Part shown: piece after piece, positions 10,501 through 17,910 of the stretch
How the letters are laid out: every line of letters begins with the position of its first letter
Position numbering within the stretch: position 1 is the first letter of the stretch
Source: Cognatishimia activa
GTDB lineage: Bacteria; Pseudomonadota; Alphaproteobacteria; Rhodobacterales; Rhodobacteraceae
Length of the DNA: 64,000 nt
Assembly: GCF_001458335.1 (NCBI RefSeq)
Contig: NZ_CYTO01000024.1
Coordinates: 566,857-630,856 of the forward strand
Direction: 5' to 3'
Notes under the pieces: generated by a model
Database searches by the model: none
Told to the model about the DNA's origin: nothing
What the model saw: the letters and a program-made list of their open reading frames with translations, nothing else
Program-made: the position numbers and the translations under genes

Positions 10501-10975
10501 GGAAGGCCTATCAGAGCATGACGATCAATGGGCGCCGCAGATCAATCTGGGTGTGCCGGTTCTGATCCCAGAGAAATACGTGCCCGATCTGGATGTACGT
10601 CTTGGCCTATATCGTCGTTTGAGTGGACTGACCACCAAGGTCGAATTGGAAGGCTTTGCCGCCGAACTCATTGACCGCTTTGGTAAATTGCCGCGCGAAG
10701 TCAATACCTTGCTCTTGGTCGTGCGCATCAAAGCGATGTGTAAGAAAGCGGGTATCGCGAAGCTGGATGGCGGGCCAAAAGGCGCGACCATTCAGTTCCA
10801 CAATGACAAGTTTAAGTCCCCGCAAGGGTTGGTGGAATTTATAACCGATCAAAAAGGGCTAGCGAAGATCAAAGAGAATAAGATCGTCGTGCGCCGGGAT
10901 TGGAAAAAAGACTCGGATAAGATCAAAGGTGCTTTCGCCATTGCCCGCGATCTTGCGCACAAAGCGCGAGTTTAG
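7541..10975 (+). CDS. mfd: Transcription-repair coupling factor
   Basis: Mfd is a DNA translocase that removes RNA polymerase stalled at lesions and recruits the UvrAB excision machinery. The 1144-residue length matches the family (about 1150). In order it has a UvrB-like N-terminal module with FPGWDCLPYDRVSP, the RNA-polymerase-interacting domain around GDLVVHVDHGIGRYHG, the helicase core with Walker A GDVGFGKTE near residue 624, the DEEQHFG box near residue 724 and TATPIPRTL, a second RecA domain ending in the translocation motif QIRGRVGRS, and the C-terminal autoinhibitory module. An inverted repeat at the stop codon likely terminates transcription. Confidence 0.97.
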   Translation: MQQNHVTIGGAPEGYDAKLILDEVAKSGGPVIHVARDDKRLAAMQAALAFFAPDMPVVTFPGWDCLPYDRVSPNADISAARMSTLAGILHGAMPKQFVLLTTLNAATQRVPAREVLKDAVFRAQVDYRVDEKALRAFLVRMGFTQAPTVMEPGDYAVRGGIIDIFPPGDTGPVRLDLFGDVLDGARRFDPVSQRTTEKLDIIELAPVSEVILDEAAITRFRQNYRIEFGAAGTDDPLYEAVSAGKKHQGVEHWLPFFHEKLETLFDYLPDASVSLDDQTDAVRLARWDSVADQYETRKHALEQKTRLDSVYKPVPPELLYMDDSAWTKAIYNTRVLNFKPLPQASGPGAIDSMGRIGRNFSPERQQENISLFGALADHLKAKLQDGPVVVASYSEGARERLSGLIEDEGLSETILIDNAKSIGKSGLYLTVWALENGFEAPGLTVISEQDVLGDRLIRAPKKKRRAENFLTETQSLSPGDLVVHVDHGIGRYHGMEVISAAGAAHECLSLEYAESSRLYLPVENIELLSRYGHDEGLLDKLGGGAWQAKKARLKERIREMADKLIRVAAERALRKAPVLEAPHHAWESFAARFPYQETDDQLSAIENVLDDLTAGQPMDRLVCGDVGFGKTEVAMRAAFVAAMTGVQVAVIAPTTLLARQHLKSFQERFRGFPLEVRGLSRFISAKEADQTREGLAKGTVDIVVGTHALLAKSVRFKDLGLLIVDEEQHFGVGHKERLKQMRSDIHVLTLTATPIPRTLQLSLSGVRDLSIIGTPPVDRLAIRTYVSEFDAITIREALLREHYRGGQSFYVVPRISDLPEIEEFLKEQLPELTYVVAHGQMAAGELDDRMNAFYDGKYDVLLATTIVESGLDIPTANTMVVHRADMFGLSQLYQIRGRVGRSKTRAYAYLTTQPRKKLTATAEKRLRVLGSLDTLGAGFTLASQDLDIRGAGNLLGEEQSGQMRDVGYELYQSMLEDAIAKIKAGQLEGLSEHDDQWAPQINLGVPVLIPEKYVPDLDVRLGLYRRLSGLTTKVELEGFAAELIDRFGKLPREVNTLLLVVRIKAMCKKAGIAKLDGGPKGATIQFHNDKFKSPQGLVEFITDQKGLAKIKENKIVVRRDWKKDSDKIKGAFAIARDLAHKARV

Positions 10976-10977
10976 AG

Positions 10978-10997
10978 GCGAGGCCTTTAGGCCTCGC
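10978..10997. terminator. Bidirectional hairpin between mfd and the MFS gene
   Basis: A perfect 8-bp stem GCGAGGCC / GGCCTCGC with loop TTTA sits between the convergent mfd and MFS genes and overlaps the MFS stop codon. There is no long T run, so termination efficiency is uncertain. Confidence 0.6.
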
Positions 10998-12189
10998 TCA
11001 AGACCCGCGGTCCAAGGCGTAGCATGGCTGCCAGAGCAATCGCTTCAAACACCAGAACGCCTAACAGCAATGGCAGCGGGGTGCCGTCAAAGCTGAGGCT
11101 GATCGGCATGGAAAGCGCCGCTGCGGCGATGGCTGAGACCGCGCCGCTGATCGAAGCCGCCATGCCGGCCACATGGCCCAAAGGTTCCATCGACAGGGCA
11201 TTAAGATTGCCCAGCGTGAAGCCGATGGACACGAACAAAGTCGTGGACCATGCAAAGAATACCCAGACATTCATCAACCCTAGGGCCCAAAGCGCGAGGG
11301 CGATCACAGTTGATGCCACAATGCCGATGAGCGCCGATTTGATCATAATGCGCATGCCAAACCGCATCACCAATCTCGCGTTCACCATGTTTGCAGGCAT
11401 CGCGATCAGGGCAGACGCCGCAAAGAAAATTGGGAAACTGCTGCCTATATCATAAGACTGGACGTAAATCGGCTGGATCGTTGCCACCATTGAGAAGAGA
11501 GAGCCGAAGATAAAGATCTGCGCAACCAGTGCGTATCGAAACACGCGGTTCGCGAAGCAGGCGATGAAACCCTCTTTCACCAAAGTGAAGGAAACGGGCC
11601 GTCGCGCGTCTCCAATATGGGTTTCTGGCTGGCGCAGGCCCACCCAAAGCGAGAGGATCAACGCAAAAAGTGCGAAGGAAAAAAAGATCGCACGCCAACC
11701 AAAACCAAGCATGATCATCTGACCCAGCGCAGGCGCAATGGCGGGCACCAGAGAGAAAATCGTCATGGCAAACGAGATGATCGAGGCCATACGTTCGCCT
11801 GAATAAAGATCACGCACCAGCGCCTGACCCGCTACACGAGGACCAGCAACGGCAATGCCTTGCAAGAAGCGTCCCATCAGGACCTGATCCAGATCTGAGG
11901 CGAGGCCAGCCCAAAGCGCGCCCACGGTGTAAATGGCGAAACCACCAAGAATGATGGGTTTTCGACCATATGCGTCGGATAAAGGACCCGCCACAAAAGT
12001 ACCAATCCCCATGCCCAGCACAAAAATACCGATCACCAGCGTGGCGTTCTCTGGTTCAGACGGGCTGAGCTCTTGGCCGATCTGTGTCAGTGCAGGCAGC
12101 ATCGCATCGATGGAAAAGGCGATCGTGGCAAAAAGCATTGCGAGCAACGCAATGAACTCCGGCTGCGAAAGGCGGCGCGGTGTGGTCAT
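10987..12189 (-). CDS. MFS drug efflux transporter, Bcr/CflA type
   Basis: The 400-residue protein has about 12 membrane helices and the major facilitator motif GPLSDAYGRKP between helices 2 and 3, followed by the DHA1/Bcr-CflA pattern (FATIAFSIDAMLPAL in helix 1, RFLQGIAVAGPRVAGQALVR later). Members export drugs or small metabolites by proton antiport across the inner membrane. I chose the ATG at 12189; an in-frame TTG at 12207 has a better upstream GAGGGA and would add six residues. It is the last gene of the ligase - DsbA-like - MFS unit on this strand. Confidence 0.87.
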   Translation of the reverse strand: MTTPRRLSQPEFIALLAMLFATIAFSIDAMLPALTQIGQELSPSEPENATLVIGIFVLGMGIGTFVAGPLSDAYGRKPIILGGFAIYTVGALWAGLASDLDQVLMGRFLQGIAVAGPRVAGQALVRDLYSGERMASIISFAMTIFSLVPAIAPALGQMIMLGFGWRAIFFSFALFALILSLWVGLRQPETHIGDARRPVSFTLVKEGFIACFANRVFRYALVAQIFIFGSLFSMVATIQPIYVQSYDIGSSFPIFFAASALIAMPANMVNARLVMRFGMRIMIKSALIGIVASTVIALALWALGLMNVWVFFAWSTTLFVSIGFTLGNLNALSMEPLGHVAGMAASISGAVSAIAAAALSMPISLSFDGTPLPLLLGVLVFEAIALAAMLRLGPRVLSEA

Positions 12190-12282
12190 GAGAGTATTCC
12201 AGAACAAGAAAAGGTCCCTCGAAATGCGGGACCGTTAGCGCCAACCTATCTGGTCGGCGCTGAAATACAAGCGGTTATTGGG

Positions 12283-12933
12283 TCACGCGTTGCTGGTTTG
12301 CTGCTCGCGCAATTCTGCGATCACCTTGCGCCACAGTTCTGGCTGTTGCGCACCGGGTACCGCGTGACGGCCGCCAACAATGAAGGTTGGCACTGAATTA
12401 ACGCCCATTTCCCGGGCGGTTGCGTCCCTTTGTTTAATCTCTTCCACGTCTGCATCGCTTTTCAGAAGGCGTTGCACAACAGCCGCATCCATACCGACGC
12501 TGTCAGCAAGATCTCCGAGAACCTCGTGATCGCCAATGTCGCGCCCGTCGATGAAATAAGCATGGAACAACGCATCGACGATGGCGTTTTGCTTGCCTTC
12601 GATTTTGGCCCAACTGATCAGGCGGTGCGCGTCCAAAGTGTTGGGTGTGCGTTTGATGGCTCCTACATCCAACTTGATGTTCGCCGCTTCCGCATGCTCG
12701 ACGATCTGTGAGTACACCTTTACCGCATTCTCTTGGCCGCCAAATTTGGTTTCCAAATACTCGGCCCGGTCCATGCCACCCGCAGGCATGTCAGGGTTCA
12801 ATTGGAAGGGATGCCACTCAATCAGAAACGGGTGATCGCCTTCTTGTTCCAAGGCGCGCTCTAGGAGGGTCTTACCGATATAGCACCAAGGGCAAATCGG
12901 GTCGGACATGATATCAAGTTTGATCGGATCCAT
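12283..12933 (-). CDS. DsbA-family (FrnE-like) oxidoreductase
   Basis: The 216-residue protein begins MDPIKLDIMSDPICPWCYIG, with the CPWC active site typical of FrnE-type DsbA-fold proteins. It has no signal peptide, so it is cytoplasmic and likely acts as a thiol-disulfide isomerase or glutathione-dependent isomerase. The middle is helical and the C-terminal part has the cis-proline segment GVNSVPTFIVGG. The start at 12933 is the only one that puts the thioredoxin strand at the N-terminus. It overlaps the end of the upstream ligase gene by 20 bases, so translation is probably coupled. Confidence 0.85.
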   Translation of the reverse strand: MDPIKLDIMSDPICPWCYIGKTLLERALEQEGDHPFLIEWHPFQLNPDMPAGGMDRAEYLETKFGGQENAVKVYSQIVEHAEAANIKLDVGAIKRTPNTLDAHRLISWAKIEGKQNAIVDALFHAYFIDGRDIGDHEVLGDLADSVGMDAAVVQRLLKSDADVEEIKQRDATAREMGVNSVPTFIVGGRHAVPGAQQPELWRKVIAELREQQTSNA

Positions 12934-14449
12934 TGGAAGGGGCCTTATACTCGGCGCGCAGCCGTTTGCGGTTGAGCTTACCATTGGCGTTTGTCGGCAA
13001 AACGTCAACGCGTTGATAAATGCGGGGCTGCTTGTAACGGGCGAGTGTGTCTTTGGCAAAGGTTTCGAGCGTCGCCTGGGTTACATTTTCGTCAGCGACA
13101 TAAAAGGCGGCGATCAGATGGGTGTCGGCTTTGACTTCGACATCCGTGACGCCGATTTGTTGCAGGCCGGGACAAGCAGCAAGCGCGTGTTCTACCTCTA
13201 ATGGCGATACTCTGAAGCCACCCGCATTCATCATGTCATCTGCGCGGCCTTCGTAATGAATGCTGCCGTCTTCGTCCATGCACCCCAGATCGCCCGTAAG
13301 GAACCAGTCACCTTGAAAACGATGTTGCGTCTCCTCGGGGGCATTCAAATAGCCAAGCATGAGGCCGGGGTCGTCCTTTGACACAGCGACTTGGCCCGTT
13401 TCGCCAATCGGAACAGGGCCTGTGTCATTTATCAGTGCAACGTGTCGCCCGGTTTGCGGCCGACCTAAAGCGCCCTCAGCAGCGCGGCGGCCGGGGGCGT
13501 GTGATACGAATGTGGAGCATTCAGACATTCCAAAGGCTTCGAGAATGTCGGTGCCTGTTCGTATGTTCCACTGTTCGCGCAGGGGTTCAGAGAGCTTCTC
13601 TCCTGCAGACAGTGCGTGGCGTAATGCTGGAAAGCTGGGCAAATCCTTTGAATGCAGAAGCTTTCGGAAGATGCCGGGCACCGCAGCGAAAAGCGTTGCT
13701 TGATGGGTATTTAGGATGCCTCCGATCTCATTTATATCTGTATCGGGCTCTAGGATCAGGCTGGTGGCCCCAAGGCTCCACGGATCCATCAGGCCAGTGC
13801 CCAAAGTGAAGGTCCAGTTGAACGCCCCCGCGTGAAGCAGCCGGTCGGTTTTAGAAAGTCCCGTCCAATCCTCAAACATCATTTGCCGTGCCCAGATGGC
13901 GCGATGGGCGTGCATGACCGCGCGGGGCTGACCTGAGGTGCCGGAGGTGTAGACGATATAGGCTAACCGGTTTGGATCACCCAATTGGTATTGTGCTTTC
14001 GGGCCTGATTTCAGCGGCACCAAGTTTGACTGAGCTAAGCACAGACATTCTGGATTGCCGATGGCGATGCCAGGTGCGTGGACGACCAATGCTGGTTTTA
14101 GCTCATCCAGCATTTTGTCCACTTCGCGATCGGTCAGGAGGCTAGAGGTCGGAACGGGCACCAGACCCACTGCGAGCGCCGCGAGATAGGTGATTGGGAA
14201 ATCAACCGTGTTTCCAAGGCGAATGAGGACTAGGTCACCAGCGGTGAGCCCAAGATCCAGAAAGCCCTGTGCGATACCTAGAACGGCGCTTTCTATCTCG
14301 CCGAAACTGTAATTTTCCGCACTGCCTTTACTGACAACTGAAAGTGCAGTTTTCTCGCTCAGATCGGCAGCGTGACGCAACACATACTGCGCCATGTTGA
14401 ATGGCGCAGGGCAGGGTGGTAGCGCGCCTTTATCAAAGACCGAAAGCAT
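12914..14449 (-). CDS. Acyl-CoA synthetase (AMP-dependent ligase)
   Basis: The 511-residue enzyme is a class I adenylate-forming ligase that activates a carboxylic acid as acyl-AMP and transfers it to CoA. The phosphate loop is YTSGTSGQPRAV (residues 167-178), the hinge region is FLTGDLGCMDEDG, and the C-terminal catalytic lysine is Lys491 in NANGKLNRKRLR. Size and layout resemble benzoate- and short aryl-acid-CoA ligases, but the acid pocket cannot be assigned. It is the first gene of a unit with a DsbA-like protein and an MFS exporter, and faces an XRE-cupin regulator across 101 bases, which probably controls it. Confidence 0.87.
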   Translation of the reverse strand: MLSVFDKGALPPCPAPFNMAQYVLRHAADLSEKTALSVVSKGSAENYSFGEIESAVLGIAQGFLDLGLTAGDLVLIRLGNTVDFPITYLAALAVGLVPVPTSSLLTDREVDKMLDELKPALVVHAPGIAIGNPECLCLAQSNLVPLKSGPKAQYQLGDPNRLAYIVYTSGTSGQPRAVMHAHRAIWARQMMFEDWTGLSKTDRLLHAGAFNWTFTLGTGLMDPWSLGATSLILEPDTDINEIGGILNTHQATLFAAVPGIFRKLLHSKDLPSFPALRHALSAGEKLSEPLREQWNIRTGTDILEAFGMSECSTFVSHAPGRRAAEGALGRPQTGRHVALINDTGPVPIGETGQVAVSKDDPGLMLGYLNAPEETQHRFQGDWFLTGDLGCMDEDGSIHYEGRADDMMNAGGFRVSPLEVEHALAACPGLQQIGVTDVEVKADTHLIAAFYVADENVTQATLETFAKDTLARYKQPRIYQRVDVLPTNANGKLNRKRLRAEYKAPSNGSDQT

Positions 14450-14478
14450 ATGGGCTTGCTACTGGGCTTTGCACAACA

Positions 14479-14536
14479 GCGCAATATCCTTACCTTTTTC
14501 CGCTACGTGATAGGCTTGATGTTTGCAGCATTGCGC
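14479..14536. promoter_or_regulatory. Inverted repeat between the ligase operon and its divergent regulator
   Basis: The divergent spacer contains GCGCAAT at 14479-14485 and its reverse complement ATTGCGC at 14530-14536, 44 bases apart. Their placement between an XRE-cupin regulator gene and the ligase operon fits paired operator half-sites. This is inference from position and symmetry only. Confidence 0.35.
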
Positions 14537-14550
14537 CCTAATGACAAGGT

Positions 14551-15174
14551 ATGAGCGAACTGACACCGAAATCTTTGATCCAAGTAGCGCGGGAAAACGG
14601 CAGCCAAGAGGAAGCCGAACCGTTGGACTTGGGTATGCGCGTGCGCGAATTGCGCAAATCCCGTAATTGGACGCTAGAACAAGCGGCCAACCAAGCGGGT
14701 TTGGCGCGTTCGACCCTGTCAAAGATTGAAAACGGTCAGATGTCCCCGACCTTTGATGCGCTCAAGAAGCTTGCCGAAGGACTAGAGATTTCGGTTCCAC
14801 AGCTCTTTACACCGCCCGTCAAAGGCCAGGTGAATGGGCGCATGGTTTTCACGAAAGAAGGCCAGGGCGCTGCACGCCCGACAACGACCTATGAACATGA
14901 GCTTTTGGCAGAGAACCTGACCAAGAAGAACATGCTGCCATACCGTGCGCGGGTTCGTGCGCGCAGTATGGATGAGTTTGATGGCTGGGTGCGGCACGAC
15001 GGCGAAGAGTTTTTGTACGTGCTGACCGGTGTCGTGAAGCTCTACACCGAATTTTATGAGCCGGTAGAAATGCGCCGTGGTGACAGCGCGTATTATGACG
15101 GCTCTATGGGCCACAACGTAATCTCACTGAGCGATGATGACGCAAATATCCTTTGGGTAACATCGCTGGTTTAA
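14551..15174 (+). CDS. XRE-family regulator with C-terminal cupin domain
   Basis: The 207-residue protein has an acidic lead, then a helix-turn-helix of the XRE/lambda-Cro type at about residues 30-85 (LRKSRNWTLEQAANQAGLAR and STLSKIENGQMSPT), and a cupin_2 sensor domain at about 125-205 (HDGEEFLYVLTGVV). Such regulators, for example PuuR-like proteins, bind small ligands in the cupin and usually repress an adjacent operon. It is divergent from the acyl-CoA ligase operon, its likely target. It converges on and overlaps the DUF1638 gene by four bases. Confidence 0.88.
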   Translation: MSELTPKSLIQVARENGSQEEAEPLDLGMRVRELRKSRNWTLEQAANQAGLARSTLSKIENGQMSPTFDALKKLAEGLEISVPQLFTPPVKGQVNGRMVFTKEGQGAARPTTTYEHELLAENLTKKNMLPYRARVRARSMDEFDGWVRHDGEEFLYVLTGVVKLYTEFYEPVEMRRGDSAYYDGSMGHNVISLSDDDANILWVTSLV

Positions 15175-15824
15175 GCGTTTGATTTTGAGACGGATTCCAA
15201 CGACGTCTCAAGATCTCCATAGCCAGTGAAGCGATATTCAAAAGCAAGTCCAAGTCGCTCAGCGCAGTCTTTTGCTTTGTCGATCAGAGCCTGATCTTCT
15301 TTTTGGGCTTGATAAACAAGCTTCTCGTAATTGCCGAAATACATGTCCCGAAGCTCTGGATGGCGATCAAGCCCCATCGGCCTCCAGACAAAAGCGTCAA
15401 ACTGACGGACCAGAAAATCTGTTAGATAGAAGGTAGTGATCTCATCTGCTGAAACTTCTGCAAATCGTTCATTGCCTTCAAAGAAGCTGTAGCAATGCGG
15501 TCCGGCAATCATTTCCACGCCCAGTTCGGCACAGAGACTTTTGAGAATGCCGCCTGTGCCGCAATCGGCATAGACCACAAAGATCGTATCAAAATTGTTC
15601 TTTTCGCGCGTGACCACATCGCGCACCGCATCGGGGATTTTTTGCGGATGGATATGATAGATCGCCGGCAGGCACTGAAGCTCCATATGGTCCCAACCAT
15701 TGACCTTTTTCAGATCAACAATTTCGCGCGCCAAGGCACCGCAGGCGATCAGAAGGATACGGCCCTTTGAGGCAGCGGGCGCTAAACCTTCTTCGGTCAG
15801 CTGTTGGTCGGTGAAGTCAGTCAT
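15171..15824 (-). CDS. DUF1638 protein linked to split methionine synthase
   Basis: The 217-residue protein is a DUF1638 member, with the family segments LLIACGALAREI, VYADCGTGG and GPHCYSFF. The conserved cysteines and histidine suggest a metal, cofactor or redox role, but no activity is proven. The start at ATG 15824 is set by GGAGG seven bases upstream. It lies downstream of the B12-binding gene, separated by a hairpin with a T-rich tail. From memory, transposon fitness data in Phaeobacter inhibens connect this family to the split methionine synthase, perhaps in B12 loading or reactivation; I could not check that here. Confidence 0.8.
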   Translation of the reverse strand: MTDFTDQQLTEEGLAPAASKGRILLIACGALAREIVDLKKVNGWDHMELQCLPAIYHIHPQKIPDAVRDVVTREKNNFDTIFVVYADCGTGGILKSLCAELGVEMIAGPHCYSFFEGNERFAEVSADEITTFYLTDFLVRQFDAFVWRPMGLDRHPELRDMYFGNYEKLVYQAQKEDQALIDKAKDCAERLGLAFEYRFTGYGDLETSLESVSKSNA

Positions 15825-15844
15825 TTGCGCCTCCAAAAAGAAAA

Positions 15845-15866
15845 GCCCGCGCTGGAAAGCGCGGGC
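15845..15866 (-). terminator. Hairpin with T-rich tail between the B12 carrier and DUF1638 genes
   Basis: A perfect 9-bp stem GCCCGCGCT / AGCGCGGGC with a 4-base loop is followed on the minus strand by TTTTCTTTTT. It lies inside an apparent operon, so it probably gives partial termination and lowers DUF1638 expression relative to the B12 carrier. Confidence 0.75.
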
Positions 15867-15893
15867 CATGATCAGGGGAGATCTAAAACGGGC

Positions 15894-16592
15894 TTAAGCG
15901 CTCATTTGGTTGTGTTTGCGTGACATCATCTCTTTGGCAGTTTCCACCGCTACAGCGGCGTCACGGCAATAGGCGTCTGCGCCAATCGCTTTGCCGAACT
16001 CTTCGTTCAGCGGCGCACCGCCCACAAGTACGATGTAGTCGTCACGTTTGCCTGTGGTCACGAGATGGTCGATGACGACCTTCATGTAAGGCATAGTGGT
16101 GGTCAGCAGAGCGGACATACCAAGGATGTCAGGCTGTTCTGCTTCCAGCGTCTCCATGTAGCTTTCGACAGCATTGTTGATGCCAATGTCGATCACTTCA
16201 AAGCCAGCGCCTTCCATCATCATACCCACAAGGTTCTTGCCGATATCGTGGATGTCACCCTTCACAGTGCCGATAACCATTTTGCCGATCTGAGGCGCGC
16301 CGGTTTCTGCCAGCAATGGCTTCAAGATCGCCATACCGCCCTTCATCGCGTTCGCCGCCAGAAGCACTTCTGGTACAAACAAGATACCGTCACGGAAGTC
16401 AGCACCAACAACGGTCATGCCGCCCACCAGGGCACGGGTCAGGATGTCATAAGGTTCCCAACCACGTTCCAGAAGGATGTTAGTTGCTTCTTCAATTTCT
16501 TCTTTCAGACCATCGTAAAGGTCGTCAAACATCTGATCGACGAGCTCGTCGTCGTTGAGTTCCGACAGGATGATTTCTTCTTCGTCTGACAT
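15894..16592 (-). CDS. Cobalamin-binding methyl carrier (B12 module of split methionine synthase)
   Basis: The 232-residue protein has a four-helix cap domain followed by a Rossmann-type B12 domain. The cobalt-ligand motif DxHxxG is present as Asp113-x-His115-x-x-Gly118 in GTVKGDIHDIGKN. It matches the cap and B12 modules of MetH and the corrinoid proteins MtbC/MtmC. With the homocysteine methyltransferase (17911-18921) and the pterin methyltransferase (54664-55740), it would shuttle a methyl group from methyltetrahydrofolate to homocysteine. The N-terminus is strikingly acidic (MSDEEEIILSELNDDELVDQ). A motif shared with the second methionine locus lies 74-85 bases upstream. A methylamine corrinoid role is less likely, because no MttB/MtmB gene is present. 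Confidence 0.88.
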   Translation of the reverse strand: MSDEEEIILSELNDDELVDQMFDDLYDGLKEEIEEATNILLERGWEPYDILTRALVGGMTVVGADFRDGILFVPEVLLAANAMKGGMAILKPLLAETGAPQIGKMVIGTVKGDIHDIGKNLVGMMMEGAGFEVIDIGINNAVESYMETLEAEQPDILGMSALLTTTMPYMKVVIDHLVTTGKRDDYIVLVGGAPLNEEFGKAIGADAYCRDAAVAVETAKEMMSRKHNQMSA

Positions 16593-16654
16593 TCAAAGGT
16601 TCCTACGGATGTTCGTTTTCCTGACATCCACTTATTCAGTTTTCTGGTTCGGTG

Positions 16655-16703
16655 CCTGTCTTAATAGCGACTTCGGCGAGATCAGTTCCGACTTATAGAC
16701 AGG
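16655..16703. promoter_or_regulatory. Candidate operator upstream of the B12-carrier gene
   Basis: The spacer holds CTTAAT directly joined to AGCGACTTCGGC (16660-16677). The same dodecamer occurs upstream of the metF-type operon at 57097-57108, also with CTTAAT beside it. An inverted repeat CCTGTCT (16655-16661) / AGACAGG (16697-16703) brackets it. A shared methionine- or S-adenosylhomocysteine-responsive operator is the inferred role. Confidence 0.4.
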
Positions 16704-16787
16704 AAATTCGGGGATTGCAGGCGAAAAAGATTCATCGAAATCATGTGCCGGATTGCATTTGTTCTTGTTTTGTTCCAGTCTTTAGCC

Positions 16788-17891
16788 ATGTCGGATGATG
16801 TTTTTTCTCAAACCACGCTAAAAATCGATGAAACCCGCCGTAAAGCCCGGGGAGCGTTGACGAATTTCAGTGGCCGCTATGAAGAATCAGAACGAGTCGA
16901 AACCCATGATGATTGGGATATTGAAGAAGACCGGATGGCGTTCAAAACCCATGTGGAAGAAGAGCACGCCAAGTCGATCATTACACGCAATAGCTCACCG
17001 GATTTGCCCTTTGATCGATCGATCAATCCGTATCGGGGCTGCGAACATGGCTGTATCTATTGTTTCGCTCGCCCGACCCATGCCTATTTGGGCTATTCAC
17101 CGGGATTGGATTTTGAAACGAAGTTGATTGCCAAGGTAAATGCCGCGGAACTTTTGGATAAAGAGTTGCGGCGGCGCGGATACCCGGTAGCACCCATCGC
17201 TATTGGGACCAACACCGACCCTTACCAACCAATTGAAAAGCAATACCAATTGATGCGTCACATTTTGGAAGTGCTGCGTGCGTTTCAGCATCCTGTCACG
17301 GTTGTGACAAAGGGAACTTTGATCGAGCGCGATGTCGATATTCTCGCAGATATGGCCACCAATGGCTTGGCGCAGGTCGGGGTTTCCGTCACGTCTTTGG
17401 ATCCGCGCATTTCTCGGCTGATGGAACCCCGTGCACCTGTGCCTAACCGACGCTTGGCTTTGATTGAGCGGCTGACCCGAGCGGGTATCCCTGTCAGGGT
17501 GATGATGGCACCGGTTGTGCCCGGCATAAATGATCATGAAATTGAGCGTATTCTTGGATCAGGTGCGCAAGCAGGAGCGACCGCGGCCAGTTGGATTTCT
17601 TTGCGATTGCCGTTGGAAGTGTCTGAGCTGTTTCAGGAATGGCTGAACGCACATTTTCCTGACCGCGCCAAAAAGGTGATGTCTCAAGTGCGAGATATGC
17701 ACGGGGGCAAAGATTATGACCCGGAATGGGGGAAGCGCATGCGCGGTGAAGGGCATTTTGCCGAGATCATGAGCCACCGCGCGGCTTTAGCGATGCGGCG
17801 CAATGGGCTGAGTAAATCTTTGCCGGCGCTGCGAACGGACTTATTCACGGTGCCCTTTGAACAGGGCAACCAATTGAGTTTGTTTGAATAA
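16788..17891 (+). CDS. PA0069-family radical SAM protein
   Basis: The 367-residue protein has the radical SAM cluster motif CEHGCIYC with Cys85, Cys89 and Cys92, embedded in NPYRGCEHGCIYCFARPTHA, which is the signature of the PA0069/Rv2578c family related to spore photoproduct lyase. These proteins bind a 4Fe-4S cluster and S-adenosylmethionine; their substrate is unknown, though a nucleic-acid repair role is often proposed. The ATG at 16788 is preferred because family members begin near here; no strong ribosome binding site is visible. It is divergent from the B12-carrier gene and convergent with the homocysteine methyltransferase. Confidence 0.87.
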   Translation: MSDDVFSQTTLKIDETRRKARGALTNFSGRYEESERVETHDDWDIEEDRMAFKTHVEEEHAKSIITRNSSPDLPFDRSINPYRGCEHGCIYCFARPTHAYLGYSPGLDFETKLIAKVNAAELLDKELRRRGYPVAPIAIGTNTDPYQPIEKQYQLMRHILEVLRAFQHPVTVVTKGTLIERDVDILADMATNGLAQVGVSVTSLDPRISRLMEPRAPVPNRRLALIERLTRAGIPVRVMMAPVVPGINDHEIERILGSGAQAGATAASWISLRLPLEVSELFQEWLNAHFPDRAKKVMSQVRDMHGGKDYDPEWGKRMRGEGHFAEIMSHRAALAMRRNGLSKSLPALRTDLFTVPFEQGNQLSLFE

Positions 17892-17910
17892 GTCTAGTTA
17901 GCGAACCGTA

